Shown: positions 37,152 to 48,138 of the stretch, piece after piece
How positions within the stretch are numbered: the stretch's first letter is position 1
How the letters are laid out: the number at the start of each line of letters is the position of its first letter
Source of the DNA: an uncultured Azospirillum sp.
Lineage (GTDB): Bacteria; Pseudomonadota; Alphaproteobacteria; Azospirillales; Azospirillaceae
Direction: 5' to 3'
NCBI RefSeq assembly: GCF_946480385.1
Contig: NZ_CAMLJP010000029.1
Coordinates: forward strand, 1 to 56,094
DNA length: 56,094 nucleotides
Translations under genes and position numbers: made by a program
Notes under the pieces: model-generated
Databases searched by the model: none
What the model was told of the DNA's origin: nothing
Seen by the model: only the letters and a program-made list of their open reading frames with translations

Positions 37152-37735
37152 CGTAGGTTCCGCGCCGCCATGCCCAGCCCCTCGCGCAGTTCCGGCATCA
37201 GCATCGCCCCCAGCATTGCGATCACCGGCAGCACCGCGTAATCGCCCTGCGCCGCCGCGTCGATCAGCTCGCGCGCGCTGTGCAGTTCGATCCGCATGTC
37301 CTCAAGGTCGCCATGATCCGGCTCCGCCACCTTGCGGGCGCCCCTGGCGTGGAACAGGTGGCAGGTGCTGCCCTTGGAGTTCGCCGCCACGACGAAGCCG
37401 CCCAGCGGGGTCCAGTCGTCGGCGGCATAGCCGGTTTCCTCCAGCAGCTCGCGCTTGGCGGCCTCCAGCGGCTCCTCGCCGGGGTCGATGGCGCCGGCCG
37501 GGAAGGTCAGGCTGACACGGCGCGCCCCATGCTTGTAGGTGCGCAGCATCACGACCTTGCCGTCCTCGGTCTCGACATACATCAGGGCGAAGTCGGGCTG
37601 GTCGAGCTGGTAGAAATTCTCCACCGTCCGCCCGTCCGGCAGCCGCACCGTCTCCGCCCGCACCTTCAGGTATGGGCTGGCGTCCAGCAGCTCGCGGCTG
37701 TCCAGCACCTCCCACGGCTTCTGTTCGTCGCTCAT
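37148..37735 (-). CDS. NUDIX hydrolase (ADP-ribose pyrophosphatase-like)
   Basis: A 195-aa protein with a complete NUDIX box GAIDPGEEPLEAAKRELLEE followed by TGYA (about 76-99). The Gly, first Glu, REL and EE residues are all in place for metal and pyrophosphate binding. The N-terminal beta-sheet (YLKVRAETVRLPDGRTVENF) resembles ADP-ribose or nucleoside-diphosphate-sugar hydrolases. It is the middle gene of an operon; its start overlaps the map stop by four bases and its stop overlaps the cupin start. Confidence 0.92.
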   Translation of the reverse strand: MSDEQKPWEVLDSRELLDASPYLKVRAETVRLPDGRTVENFYQLDQPDFALMYVETEDGKVVMLRTYKHGARRVSLTFPAGAIDPGEEPLEAAKRELLEETGYAADDWTPLGGFVVAANSKGSTCHLFHARGARKVAEPDHGDLEDMRIELHSARELIDAAAQGDYAVLPVIAMLGAMLMPELREGLGMAARNLR

Positions 37736-38559
37736 GCGGCGTTCTCATAAGGAGGCTGGGTGAAGCCGGCGGGGGAGAGGGTGAAGATCTCGCAGCCGTC
37801 CTCGGTGATGCCGATCTGATGCTCGAACTGCGCCGACAGCGAACGGTCGCGGGTGACCGTGGTCCAGCCGTCGGACAGGATCTTCACCTCCGGCCGGCCG
37901 GCGTTGATCATCGGCTCCACCGTGAAGATCATGCCGGGGCGCAGTTCCACGCCGGTGCCGGGCTTGCCGAAATGGTCGACATGCGGGGCGCCGTGGAAGA
38001 CCTGCCCGATGCCGTGCCCGCCGAAATCGCGCACGACGGAGCAGCGGGCCGCCTCGGCCATCGTCTGGATGGCATGGCCGATGTCGCCCAGATGGTTGCC
38101 CGGCTTGGCCTGGGCGATGCCGGCCATCATGCAGCGCCAGGTCAGGTCGACCAGCTTGCGCGCCTTCACGCCGATCTTCTCGCCGACGAAATACATGCGG
38201 CTGCTGTCGCCGTACCAGCCGTCGAGGATCACCGTGACGTCGATGTTGACGATGTCGCCCTCGACCAGCTTCTTGTCGTCGCTGGGGATGCCGTGGTTGA
38301 CGACATGGTTGGGCGAGATGCAGCTGCTGGCCGGATAGCCCTGATAGCCCAGCGTCGCCGGAATGCCGCCGCGGTCGCGCTGGAACTCCTCGATCAGTTT
38401 GTCGAGCCGCCCGGTGCTGACCCCCGGCACCACGAAGGGCACGATGTAGTCCAGCGTCTCGGCCGCCAGCCGGCAGGCCTTCCGCACCGCCTCGAACCCT
38501 TCCGGACCGTGCAGCACGATCCGCTTGCCTTCCCTGTCCATCAGACCGTCATCCGTCAC
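37732..38559 (-). CDS. map: Methionine aminopeptidase, type I
   Basis: Removes N-terminal Met from new proteins, 275 aa. The five metal ligands are visible: Asp in VNIDVTVILDGW, Asp in WYGDSSRMYF, His in DFGGHGIGQVFHG, Glu in IFTVEPMI and Glu in SAQFEHQIGIT. I start it at GTG 38559 because AGAGGA lies about six bases upstream. The open frame continues 30 codons further without similarity. It is the first gene of a three-gene operon and is divergent from radA. Confidence 0.95.
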   Translation of the reverse strand: MTDDGLMDREGKRIVLHGPEGFEAVRKACRLAAETLDYIVPFVVPGVSTGRLDKLIEEFQRDRGGIPATLGYQGYPASSCISPNHVVNHGIPSDDKKLVEGDIVNIDVTVILDGWYGDSSRMYFVGEKIGVKARKLVDLTWRCMMAGIAQAKPGNHLGDIGHAIQTMAEAARCSVVRDFGGHGIGQVFHGAPHVDHFGKPGTGVELRPGMIFTVEPMINAGRPEVKILSDGWTTVTRDRSLSAQFEHQIGITEDGCEIFTLSPAGFTQPPYENAA

Positions 38560-38728
38560 GTAATTCCTCTGACATTCGTCAACCGCTGCGCCCATCCGCA
38601 GACAGCGCAACAAGCTATCACGGCACCGGTCCGAAAAAAGCTCCTGCATTCCACCCCTGCAAGCGTAGGATTCGGCGGAATGGCTTGCTATATGTGGCGG
38701 GCCCTATCCCCATCGGACTACCAGACCT

Positions 38729-40177
<1,449 letters not shown>

Positions 40178-40236
40178 CCGCACTTCCGTCATCAATCGGT
40201 ACCTCATCAATCGGTACAGGCAATCGGCTAAGGGCT

Positions 40237-40926
40237 ATGGACAACCTTCCCGTCAATCCGGTGGACATCGTCGTCATCGCCGTCGTGCTTCTGGCCGCGC
40301 TTCTGGCCTTCAGCCGGGGTCTGGTGGCCGAGGTGGTGTCGGTCGCCGCCTGGGCCGGCGCTGCGATCATCACGCTCTACGCGCTGCCCCATGTCCTTCC
40401 CTACGCGCAGATCTACATCCGCTTCGAGATGCTGGCCTACGCCGCCTCGGCGGTGGCGGTGTTCATCGTCGCGCTGATCGTGCTGTCGCTGCTGGGCCGC
40501 AGCCTGTCGCGCGGGGTGCAGGCCTCCGCGCTGTCGGCGCTGGACCGCACGCTGGGCTTCGCCTTCGGGCTGGTGAAGGGCGGGGTGCTGGTGTCCATCG
40601 CCTACCTGTTCTTCCTCTGGCTGGTGCCCAACCCGGCCGAACAGCCGGTGTGGCTGCAGCAGGCGAAGACCCGTCCCTTCCTGGCCGCCGGCGCCGAGAC
40701 CCTCTATGCCTTCGTGCCGGAGAACCTGCGCCGGGAAGGGCTCGGCCAGATGGACATGGCGCGCGACCGTGCGCGTCAGGCGATGGAGGCCAAGCAGGCG
40801 CTCGACCGCCTGTCGACACCGGTGCCCAGCCCCGCGAAGACCGGGGGTGCGCAGGCGCCCGATACCGGTTATAAGGACCGCGACCGCGCCGACCTTGAAA
40901 GGCTGATGCAGAACAACGCCCGCTGA
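40237..40926 (+). CDS. cvpA: CvpA family membrane protein
   Basis: A 229-aa inner-membrane protein with four hydrophobic segments: VDIVVIAVVLLAALLAFSRG, VAEVVSVAAWAGAAIITLYA, MLAYAASAVAVFIVALIVLS, and one near GFAFGLVKGGVLVSIAYLFF. The C-terminus is charged and cytosolic. The gene lies between radA and purF, the usual alphaproteobacterial place. CvpA was named for colicin V production. Its molecular role is unclear, and it is linked to purF expression in enterobacteria. Confidence 0.92.
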   Translation: MDNLPVNPVDIVVIAVVLLAALLAFSRGLVAEVVSVAAWAGAAIITLYALPHVLPYAQIYIRFEMLAYAASAVAVFIVALIVLSLLGRSLSRGVQASALSALDRTLGFAFGLVKGGVLVSIAYLFFLWLVPNPAEQPVWLQQAKTRPFLAAGAETLYAFVPENLRREGLGQMDMARDRARQAMEAKQALDRLSTPVPSPAKTGGAQAPDTGYKDRDRADLERLMQNNAR

Positions 40927-41030
40927 GCTTGACCGCTCGGTTTCGGCGCTATCGACGTTTGTGGACCGTTTCTTTCCGTTGCATGTGCTGACGCGCCCTC
41001 GGGCGCCTCTTGGACGAAGGACTTCTGGTG

Positions 41031-42479
41031 ATGCTGACGACGCATCCGTTCGACGACGACAAGCTGCGCGAAGAGTGCGGCGTGTTCGGCATCTACGGCA
41101 ACCCGCAGGCGGGCGCCATCACGGCGCTGGGCCTGCACGCCCTGCAGCACCGCGGGCAGGAGGCGGCGGGCATCGTCAGCTTCGACGGCGGCCGCTTCCA
41201 TCTCCAGCACACGCTGGGCCTTGTCGGCGACCATTTCAGCTCCGAGGCGATCATCGCCAAGCTGAAGGGCGGCAGCGCCATCGGCCATGTCCGCTACGCC
41301 ACCACCGGCGACACCTCGATCCGCAACGTCCAGCCGCTCTACGCCGATTTCGAGTTCGGCGGCTTCGCGCTGGCGCACAACGGCAACCTGACCAACGCCC
41401 AAGCGCTGCGCCGCCAGCTGGTCCGCCGCGGCTGCCTGTTCCAGTCCTCCACCGACACCGAGGTGATCGTCCACCTGATGGCGACCGCCCGCGGCGGCTC
41501 GCCGGTCGATCGCCTGATCGAGGCGGTGCGGCAGGTCGAGGGCGCCTTCTCCCTGGTGGCGCTGACCTCCAAGGAGGTGATCGGCGTGCGTGACGCGCTC
41601 GGCGTCCGGCCGCTGGTGCTGGGCAAGCTGGGCGACACCCACCTGCTGGCGAGCGAGACCTGTGCCTTCGACATCGTCGGCGCCGAATATGTCCGCGACG
41701 TCGAGCCGGGCGAGATGATCGTCATCGACGGCAGCGGCGTCCACAGCCTGCGCCCGTTCCAGCCGCAGCAGCGCCGCCTGTGCATTTTCGAATACATCTA
41801 CTTCGCCCGTCCGGACAGCGTGATGGAGGGCACCTCCGTCTATCAGGCCCGCCAGCGCATCGGCCGTGAGCTGGCCCGCGAGGCCGGCGTGCCCGCCGAC
41901 GTGATCGTGCCGGTCCCCGACAGCGGCGTGCCCGCGGCGCTCGGCTACGCCCAGGAAGCCGGCGTGCCCTTCGACCTCGGCATCATCCGCAACCACTATG
42001 TCGGCCGCACCTTCATCGAGCCGACCGACCAGATCCGCCATCTCGGCGTGAAGCTGAAGCACAACGCCAACCGCGCGATGATCGAGGGCAAGCGCGTCGT
42101 GCTGGTCGACGACAGCATCGTCCGCGGCACCACCTCGAAGAAGATCGTCGAGATGGTCCGCGCCGCCGGTGCCGCCGAGGTGCACATGCGCATCTCCAGC
42201 CCGCCGACCTCGCACCCCTGCTTCTACGGCATCGACACGCCGGAGCAGGGCAAGCTGCTGGCCCACCGCATGACGGTGGAGCAGATGCGCGAGTTCATCC
42301 AGGCCGACAGCCTCGCCTTCATCTCGCTCGACGGCCTGTACCGGGCGATGGGCGAGGAGAAGCGCGACCCGAAGAATCTCGGCTATTGCGATGCCTGCTT
42401 CACCGGCGACTACCCGATCCCGCTGACCGACGCGCTGGAAAGCCCGCCGGTCGAAGCGAACGTCGCCGTCCGCGCCTGA
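41031..42479 (+). CDS. purF: Amidophosphoribosyltransferase
   Basis: First committed step of purine synthesis: PRPP plus glutamine to phosphoribosylamine, 482 aa. A short propeptide (about 15 residues) is followed by the catalytic Cys of EECGVFGIYG (Cys16). The glutaminase domain includes LHALQHRGQEAAGI and GHVRYATTG. The PRPP loop is VVLVDDSIVRGTTSKKIVEM (about 361-380). AAGGA lies about nine bases before ATG 41031; a TTG seven codons upstream is less likely. An SDR gene and a palindromic repeat follow. Confidence 0.97.
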   Translation: MLTTHPFDDDKLREECGVFGIYGNPQAGAITALGLHALQHRGQEAAGIVSFDGGRFHLQHTLGLVGDHFSSEAIIAKLKGGSAIGHVRYATTGDTSIRNVQPLYADFEFGGFALAHNGNLTNAQALRRQLVRRGCLFQSSTDTEVIVHLMATARGGSPVDRLIEAVRQVEGAFSLVALTSKEVIGVRDALGVRPLVLGKLGDTHLLASETCAFDIVGAEYVRDVEPGEMIVIDGSGVHSLRPFQPQQRRLCIFEYIYFARPDSVMEGTSVYQARQRIGRELAREAGVPADVIVPVPDSGVPAALGYAQEAGVPFDLGIIRNHYVGRTFIEPTDQIRHLGVKLKHNANRAMIEGKRVVLVDDSIVRGTTSKKIVEMVRAAGAAEVHMRISSPPTSHPCFYGIDTPEQGKLLAHRMTVEQMREFIQADSLAFISLDGLYRAMGEEKRDPKNLGYCDACFTGDYPIPLTDALESPPVEANVAVRA

Positions 42480-42486
42480 GTTAACA

Positions 42487-42643
42487 CCCTCTCCCGCCCC
42501 GGGAGAGGGGAGGGGCCCAAGCGAAGCTTGGGAGGGGTGAGGGGTGATCCAAGGCGCCGTGCGCTTCTGGTTCCTTGGACCACCCCTCACCCTCCCCACG
42601 CCTGACGGCGCGGGTCCCCTCCCTCTCCCGGGGCGGGAGAGGG
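42487..42643. repeat. Large palindromic intergenic repeat, copy C
   Basis: A 157-bp element with ends CCCTCTCCCGCCCCGGGAGA and TCTCCCGGGGCGGGAGAGGG. It starts eight bases after the purF stop and ends one base before an in-frame ATG of the next gene. The centre differs from copies A and D: TCCAAGG and CCTTGGA form the central palindrome. Its final GGAGAGGG could serve as a ribosome binding site for that ATG. Confidence 0.85.
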
Positions 42644-42674
42644 CATGTCCACGTCCAACGCCAGGGCTTCTTCC

Positions 42675-43382
42675 ATGTCCCGTCTCTCCGGCCGCATCGC
42701 CCTCGTCACCGGTGCATCGCGCGGCATCGGCGCCGCCGTCGCCAAGCGCTTCGCCGCCGAAGGCGCCCATCTGGTCCTGGTTGCCCGCACCGTCGGCGGG
42801 CTGGAGGAGACCGACGACGCCATCCAGAAGATCTCCGGCCAGTCGGCGACCCTGGTGCCGATGGATCTCCGCGACTACGACAAGATCGACCAGCTCGGCC
42901 AAGCGCTCTACCAGCGTTTCGGCAAGCTGGACGTCGTCGTCGGCAATGCCGGCGCGCTGGAGGCGCTGGGCCCGGTCGCCCAGTACGATCCGAAGCTGTG
43001 GTCGCGGGTGATGGACCTGAACGTGACGGCCAACTACCGCCTGATCCGCTCGATGGACCCGCTGCTGCGCGCGTCCGGCACCGGCCGCGCCATCTTCGTC
43101 ACCTCGGCCGCCGCCAAGGCGCCGCACCATTACTGGATGCCCTACGGCGCCAGCAAGGCGGCGCTGGAGATGATCGTGAAGACCTACGCGATGGAGGTCG
43201 CCGGTTCGACCCTGCGCGTCAACCTGATCGACCCCGGCGTGGTGGCGAGCAAGCTGCGCACCCAGGCGTTCCCGGGCGAGGACCCGACGAAGGTCGCCCA
43301 GCCCGACGACGTGACGGAGCGCTTCGTGGAACTGGCCGAGGCCGGTTGCGAGCGCCACGGCGAACTGGTGCAGGCGCAGTGA
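42675..43382 (+). CDS. SDR family oxidoreductase
   Basis: A short-chain dehydrogenase of 235 aa. The cofactor loop is VTGASRGIGAAVAKRF, with TGxxxGxG about residues 12-19. The NAG motif appears as VVGNAGALE, the catalytic Ser lies in IFVTSAAAK, and Tyr/Lys are in YGASKAA. The substrate is unknown. Two starts are open: ATG 42675, where the family normally begins, and ATG 42645, just behind a palindromic repeat that offers GGAGAGGG. This gene commonly follows purF in alphaproteobacteria. Confidence 0.9.
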   Translation: MSRLSGRIALVTGASRGIGAAVAKRFAAEGAHLVLVARTVGGLEETDDAIQKISGQSATLVPMDLRDYDKIDQLGQALYQRFGKLDVVVGNAGALEALGPVAQYDPKLWSRVMDLNVTANYRLIRSMDPLLRASGTGRAIFVTSAAAKAPHHYWMPYGASKAALEMIVKTYAMEVAGSTLRVNLIDPGVVASKLRTQAFPGEDPTKVAQPDDVTERFVELAEAGCERHGELVQAQ

Positions 43383-43391
43383 AATAAATTG

Positions 43392-43545
43392 CCCTCTCCC
43401 GCCCCGGGAGAGGGAGGGGACCCGCCGAAGGCGGGGAGGGTGAGGGGTGATCCAAGAATCCCGAAGCGCATGGCTTCGTGCCTCACCCCTCACCCTTCCC
43501 ATGGCGATGCCATGGGCCCCTTCCCTCTCCCGGGGCGGGAGAGGG
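43392..43545. repeat. Large palindromic intergenic repeat, copy D
   Basis: A 154-bp element very like copy A in ends, arms and central CGAAGCGCATGGCTTCG hairpin. It lies between the convergent SDR and mutS genes, starting nine bases after the SDR stop. Folded as RNA, each end gives a CCCTCTCCCG/CGGGAGAGGG hairpin and the whole element gives a long stem. Confidence 0.87.
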
Positions 43546-43558
43546 AGTGATCGAGCAA

Positions 43559-46240
43559 TCAGCGAAGCATCCCCCGCAACCGATACAACTCCTCCAACGC
43601 CTGCCGCGGCGTCAGACTGTCCGGGTCGATTACCGCCAGCGCCTCCTCGACCACCGACGGCCCGGCCGGCGCCGCTTCCGCCGCCTCCACCTTCGGCGCC
43701 GGTCGCTTCAGCGCCGCGCTGAACAGCGGCAGATCCTCGGCCAGCCGGTGGATCGTCGCGTTCTGGTCGCCCGACTCCAGCAGCTTCAGCACCTCGTCGG
43801 CCCGCCCGACCACCGCCGGCGGCAGGCCGGCCAGCTTGGCGACGTGGATGCCGTAGCTGCGATCCGCCGCCCCCGCCGTCACCTCGTGCAGGAACACCAC
43901 GTCGCCCTGCCATTCCTTGATCCGCATGGTGTGGCAGGACAGCGCCGGCAGCTTCGCCGCCAGCATCGTCAGTTCATGATAGTGCGTGGCGAACAGCGCC
44001 CGGCAGCGGTTCACGTCGTGCAGATGCTCGACGCAGGCCCAGGCGATCGACAGCCCGTCGAAGGTCGCCGTGCCGCGTCCGATCTCGTCCAGGATCACCA
44101 GCGCCCGAGATCCCGACTGGTTCAGGATCGCCGCCGTCTCCACCATCTCCACCATGAAGGTGGACCGCCCGCGCGCCAGATCGTCGGCGGCGCCGACGCG
44201 GCTGTAGAGCCGATCCACCACCCCGATATGCGCCCGCTCCGCCGGCACGAAGCTGCCCATCTGCGCCAGCACCGCGATCAGCGCGTTCTGCCGCAGGAAG
44301 GTCGACTTGCCGGCCATGTTCGGGCCGGTCAGCAGCCACAGCCGGTTGTCCGGCGCGAGGTCGCAGTCGTTCGCCACGAACGGCCCGCCATGGGCGGCGT
44401 CCAGCACCGCCTCCACCACCGGATGCCGCCCGCCCTTGATGGTGAAGCCCAGGCTGTCATCGACCAGCGGCCGGCTATAGCGCCGTTCCTCCGCCAGTTC
44501 GGCCAGCGAGGTGGCGACGTCCAGCGCCGCCAGAGCGTGCGCCGCCTGTGCGATGGCGTCGGCTTTCCCGGCGACCACCTCGACCAGCCCGCCGAACAGC
44601 TCCAGCTCCACCGCCAGCGCCCGGTCGGCGGCCTCCGAAATCCGCCGCTCCAGATCAGACAGCTCGACCGTGCCGAACCGCACGGCGTTCGCCATGGTCT
44701 GCCGGTGCATGAAGACCTCGCGGCCCCGGTCCGACATCAGCTTGTCGGCATGGGCGGCGGTGACCTCGATGTGATAGCCGAGCACATTGTTGTGCTTGAC
44801 CTTCAGCGACGGCACCCCGGCAATCTCGGCATATTTCGTCTGCAATCCGGCGATCAGCCGCCGGCTCTCGTCGCGCAGCGTCACCAGCTCGTCCAGCGCA
44901 TAGCTGTAGTCACGCGCGATGAAACCGCCGTCCCGCGCCAGCAGCGGAAGCTCCGGCGCCAGCGCCTGGGTCAGCTGGTCGACCAGTTCCGAATGCACGC
45001 CCAGCCGCTTGTCGAGCGCCGCCAGCCCGTCCGGCAGCGGCATGGATCCTGCCAGCAGTTCGCGGATCAGTCCGGCCTGCCGCAGCCCGTCGCGGATCGC
45101 CGCCAGATCGCGCGGCCCCCCGCGCCCCAGCGTCAGCCGCGACAGCGCGCGTTCCAGGTCCGGGCAGCTCCGCAAGGCGCCGCGCAGCTCGCCGCGCAGC
45201 CGCTCCTCGGCCAGCGCGAACTCCACCATGTCCAGCCGGCGGCCGATGGCCGCGGGATCGGTCAGCGGCGCCGCCAGATGGGCGCAGAGCAGCCGGGCGC
45301 CGGCCCCCGTCACCGTGCGGTCGATGGTGGCGAGCAGGCTGCCGCGCCGCTCCCCGCTGAGCGTCCGCGTCAATTCGAGATTGCGCGCGGTCGAGGCGTC
45401 GATCTCCATCACCGCGCCCGGCCCCAGCCGGCGCGGCGGCGACAGCCGGGGCACGCGCCCCTTCTGCGTCAACTCGACATACCCCACCAGCGCGCCGGCC
45501 GCCGCGACCTCCGCCCTGCTGAAGTTGCCGAAGGCGTCCAGCGTCCCGACTCCATACTGGCTCAGCAGGCGCTGCTTGCCGTTCTCACTGTCGAATCGCG
45601 GGTTGGGCTGCACGGTCAGCCGCGACTTCCATTCGCCCCACAGCTCGAACAGCTCCGGCGTCTGCGACAGCTTCTCGGAGATCAGCACCTCCTGCGGATC
45701 GAGCCGCCCGAGCGCGGCACCGAGTCCGGTGCGCTCCACCGGCTGCACCACCAGTTCGCCGGTCGACATCTCCAGCCAGGCCAGCCCCAGCCCGCCCGCC
45801 GTCTCCGCCACCGCCGCCAGCCAGTTGGAGGAGCGGGCGTCGAGCAGGCTGTCCTCGGTCAGGGTGCCGGGGGTGACGATGCGGATGACGCCGCGCTTCA
45901 CCACCGATTTCGACCCGCGCTTCTTCGCCTCCGCCGGGTCTTCCATCTGTTCGCAGATGGCGACGCGGAAGCCCTGGCGGATCAGGCGCTGCAGGTAATT
46001 CTCGTGGGAATGCACCGGCACGCCGCACATCGGGATGTCTTCGCCCAGATGCTGGCCGCGCTTGGTCAATGCGATGTCCAGCGCCGCCGCGGCATTCACC
46101 GCATCCTCGAAGAACATCTCGTAGAAGTCGCCCATCCGGTAGAACAGCAGGCAATCGGGATGCGCCTGCTTGATCTCCAGATACTGCGCCATCATCGGCG
46201 TGGCGTCGGGCGGAATGACGATTTCTGCGGTGTCGGACAC
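43559..46240 (-). CDS. mutS: DNA mismatch repair protein MutS
   Basis: Recognises mismatches and recruits MutL; about 893 aa, close to the family length. The mismatch-reading [11 protein letters not shown] motif (about 30-40) is present. The ATPase has Walker [11 protein letters not shown] (about 635-644), the signature around [12 protein letters not shown], and Walker [17 protein letters not shown] (about 705-720). The C-terminus ends in the MutS tetramer-type segment [18 protein letters not shown]. The start is a GTG at 46240 or one three codons upstream; both lie before the family N-terminus. Confidence 0.96.
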   Translation of the reverse strand: MSDTAEIVIPPDATPMMAQYLEIKQAHPDCLLFYRMGDFYEMFFEDAVNAAAALDIALTKRGQHLGEDIPMCGVPVHSHENYLQRLIRQGFRVAICEQMEDPAEAKKRGSKSVVKRGVIRIVTPGTLTEDSLLDARSSNWLAAVAETAGGLGLAWLEMSTGELVVQPVERTGLGAALGRLDPQEVLISEKLSQTPELFELWGEWKSRLTVQPNPRFDSENGKQRLLSQYGVGTLDAFGNFSRAEVAAAGALVGYVELTQKGRVPRLSPPRRLGPGAVMEIDASTARNLELTRTLSGERRGSLLATIDRTVTGAGARLLCAHLAAPLTDPAAIGRRLDMVEFALAEERLRGELRGALRSCPDLERALSRLTLGRGGPRDLAAIRDGLRQAGLIRELLAGSMPLPDGLAALDKRLGVHSELVDQLTQALAPELPLLARDGGFIARDYSYALDELVTLRDESRRLIAGLQTKYAEIAGVPSLKVKHNNVLGYHIEVTAAHADKLMSDRGREVFMHRQTMANAVRFGTVELSDLERRISEAADRALAVELELFGGLVEVVAGKADAIAQAAHALAALDVATSLAELAEERRYSRPLVDDSLGFTIKGGRHPVVEAVLDAAHGGPFVANDCDLAPDNRLWLLTGPNMAGKSTFLRQNALIAVLAQMGSFVPAERAHIGVVDRLYSRVGAADDLARGRSTFMVEMVETAAILNQSGSRALVILDEIGRGTATFDGLSIAWACVEHLHDVNRCRALFATHYHELTMLAAKLPALSCHTMRIKEWQGDVVFLHEVTAGAADRSYGIHVAKLAGLPPAVVGRADEVLKLLESGDQNATIHRLAEDLPLFSAALKRPAPKVEAAEAAPAGPSVVEEALAVIDPDSLTPRQALEELYRLRGMLR

Positions 46241-46456
46241 GGGAACCACGGGGCCTTGGGTGGGTGTATTATCAGGCGCGCACCCTATCACGGGATATGC
46301 AGCCGCGGGATAGGCCGCTTGGCCGGCCCAGGGATAATGACCATGAGACAATAGGGCGCGCACGAACGACTCGAGGGCTCGTCCCTGTTGCGGTTGACGG
46401 GTGCGCGCCGCCGGTCGCTACTATAGGACAGGCTGAAAAATAGGGAGACGGCCATC

Positions 46457-46963
46457 ATGACGCAAATGACCGAGCAGACCGTACCCGCCGAGGTGCGGGA
46501 GGTCGTTGCCCTCTTCTCCACCCGCGCCGGGTTCGACCGCGCGGTGGAGGCGCTGCTGGCGGCCGGCTACGACCGCGCCGACCTGTCGGTCCTGGCCAGC
46601 CACACCTCGCTGGAGGCCGCCGACCCGAAATACCGGCCGCGTGACGAGGCGCTGACCGGTCTGGTGGGCGAACTGAAATACGCCTTCCCCCTGACCACCG
46701 CCGGTCTGATCGCCATCGTCGGCGGCCCCATCGAGGCCGCGCTGGCGGCATTGGTTGCGGCCGGTGTCGGCGGTGCCGCCATCAAGGACTATCTGGACGA
46801 ACTGACCAGCCATCCCAAGCCCGACGAGTTCACCCGCGCTCTCGAAGCCGGCGGCGTCATCCTGTGGGTGCGCATCGACACGCCGGACCAGAAGGCCCAG
46901 GCCACCGCCCTGCTGGAGCGCGAGGGCGGGGCGAACGTGCATGTGAGCGTGCGGGAGGCGTGA
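46457..46963 (+). CDS. Hypothetical protein with Gly/Ala-rich hydrophobic centre
   Basis: A 168-aa protein. Residues about 15-55 form a ferredoxin-like half (EVREVVALFSTRAGFDRAVE, then ALLAAGYDRADLSVLAS). A Gly/Ala hydrophobic stretch follows (TTAGLIAIVGGPIEAALAAL, about 76-110), then ILWVRIDTPDQKAQATALLE near the C-terminus. The layout resembles proteins related to heat-stress or 'general stress 17M' families, but I cannot assign it firmly. An adjacent GGGAG supports the start. It is the first of three unknown genes between mutS and glnD. Confidence 0.65.
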   Translation: MTQMTEQTVPAEVREVVALFSTRAGFDRAVEALLAAGYDRADLSVLASHTSLEAADPKYRPRDEALTGLVGELKYAFPLTTAGLIAIVGGPIEAALAALVAAGVGGAAIKDYLDELTSHPKPDEFTRALEAGGVILWVRIDTPDQKAQATALLEREGGANVHVSVREA

Positions 46964-46988
46964 CGGACCAGGATGGGCGGGGCGGGCA

Positions 46989-47042
46989 GGGTGGGACGTC
47001 CGGCCTGGGTGGGACGTCCAGTCTGGGTCGGACATCAGGTCA
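46989..47042. repeat. Three tandem 18-bp repeats
   Basis: Three 18-base units: GGGTGGGACGTCCGGCCT (46989-47006), GGGTGGGACGTCCAGTCT (47007-47024) and GGGTCGGACATCAGGTCA (47025-47042). The last unit is diverged and contains the stop codon of the convergent gene on the minus strand. The repeat fills almost the entire gap between two convergent stops. Confidence 0.8.
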
Positions 47043-47354
47043 GGCGGTCAGATTCATCACGGCGCCGCGCTTGGCGTCCTGCCCCGTCAGCTTCCGCTTC
47101 AACTCCTCGGCAATTTCCTTTTCGACCGCCTCCCGCTTATCCGACGGCATCGACTTGAGGTCTTCCTCGGTCAACTTGTGACGGGCAAGCCAATCGTCGC
47201 GGATCCGCTCGGCCGGTGTCTTTTTCGACTCGGTGAGGAAGGCGTTGACCGCCTCGGTATCGGTGGTCGGCCCCGCGGCACTGCCCCAGCCCCTGCGGGC
47301 GGTCGCCGTCTGCGCCTGGGTTTGGTACGCGGTCGAATAGCCGTTGATCTGCAT
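47040..47354 (-). CDS. Hypothetical protein (104 aa)
   Basis: An unrecognised protein with a Gln/Thr/Ala-rich N-terminus (MQINGYSTAYQTQAQTATAR). The charged helical C-terminus includes WLARHKLTEEDLKSMPSDKR and EAVEKEIAEELKRKL. ATG 47354 has GCGGGATC upstream. An earlier ATG at 47393 is possible. The low-complexity N-terminus is reminiscent of flagellar or surface-associated small proteins, but this is only an impression. Its stop codon lies inside a tandem 18-bp repeat. Confidence 0.55.
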   Translation of the reverse strand: MQINGYSTAYQTQAQTATARRGWGSAAGPTTDTEAVNAFLTESKKTPAERIRDDWLARHKLTEEDLKSMPSDKREAVEKEIAEELKRKLTGQDAKRGAVMNLTA

Positions 47355-47557
47355 CGCGGTGATCCCGCTGTCGGTTGCGTCGTCGCCCGACATCGCGCGT
47401 GTCGGCGGCGAAGGTCCCGATGCAATTTCAACGCCGAACTCCAACCCCTTCTGTTTCCACGCTTATGACCTCGGGCTGCGCGGCGTTTCCTGCCGCTGGG
47501 CAAGTTCTACCGGTCCGATCCTGCCGCTTCGGTCCTTCGCGGCCCGGCTCCTTTCCG

Positions 47558-47908
47558 TCAGGCTGCCGCCGCCTGTGGCCGTTTGGAAATGGCGACCATC
47601 CGCAGCCCATGCGCCTTGTACTGCGCCTGGACGATGGACGCCCAGCCCATGCGGATCAGCGTCAGCTTCACCCCGTCCGACACGTCGTCGCCGGTGACGA
47701 GGTCGGTCACCTGCCACATCAGCGTGTCGTCCACCGAGCGCGGGAACATCGCCGCGACCCGCAGCAGCCGCGCCATCAGCGTCGCCGTGGTCTGCCGACC
47801 CAGCCCGCGTTCGGCCAGCGTCAGCGCATCGTTCAGCGCCGCCAGTTCCCGCCGCCCCTTCACCGACGCTTCCCCCGCCGCACGTTCCGTGGTCTTCCGG
47901 CCGGTCAT
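47558..47908 (-). CDS. Hypothetical protein (116 aa)
   Basis: Unrecognised, soluble and probably helical. Segments are ELAALNDALTLAERGLGRQT (about 21-40), TLMARLLRVAAMFPRSVDDT (about 43-62) and VSDGVKLTLIRMGWASIVQA (about 77-96). The basic N-terminus and absence of a signal peptide suggest a cytosolic protein. GGGAGAGGG precedes the ATG, giving a strong start. It diverges from glnD across 230 bases. Confidence 0.65.
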   Translation of the reverse strand: MTGRKTTERAAGEASVKGRRELAALNDALTLAERGLGRQTTATLMARLLRVAAMFPRSVDDTLMWQVTDLVTGDDVSDGVKLTLIRMGWASIVQAQYKAHGLRMVAISKRPQAAAA

Positions 47909-48138
47909 GGTCCCTCTCCCGTATTGCGCTCCATACCAGACCAGTCTGACGATGCAATACGAGTGCCGCTGTGACGGCTGTCACAACCATAGGCACAAGC
48001 AAAAGCGACCGCCCTGGTTTTCCAGTGCGGGCGTGCTACCTGAAGGCTTTACCGCTATAGTGCGGCCGTTGCGGCCAGTCCGGATCGCCTGAACGCCGCT
48101 TTTGAAGCCGTCCCAGAAGCCAAGGTTCCCCCCGACCG

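Noticed and set aside
42487..43545. Repeats C and D considered as a CRISPR array or as insertion-sequence ends
   Set aside because: They are long palindromes in different gaps with a coding gene between them. There are no regularly spaced short repeats and no transposase.
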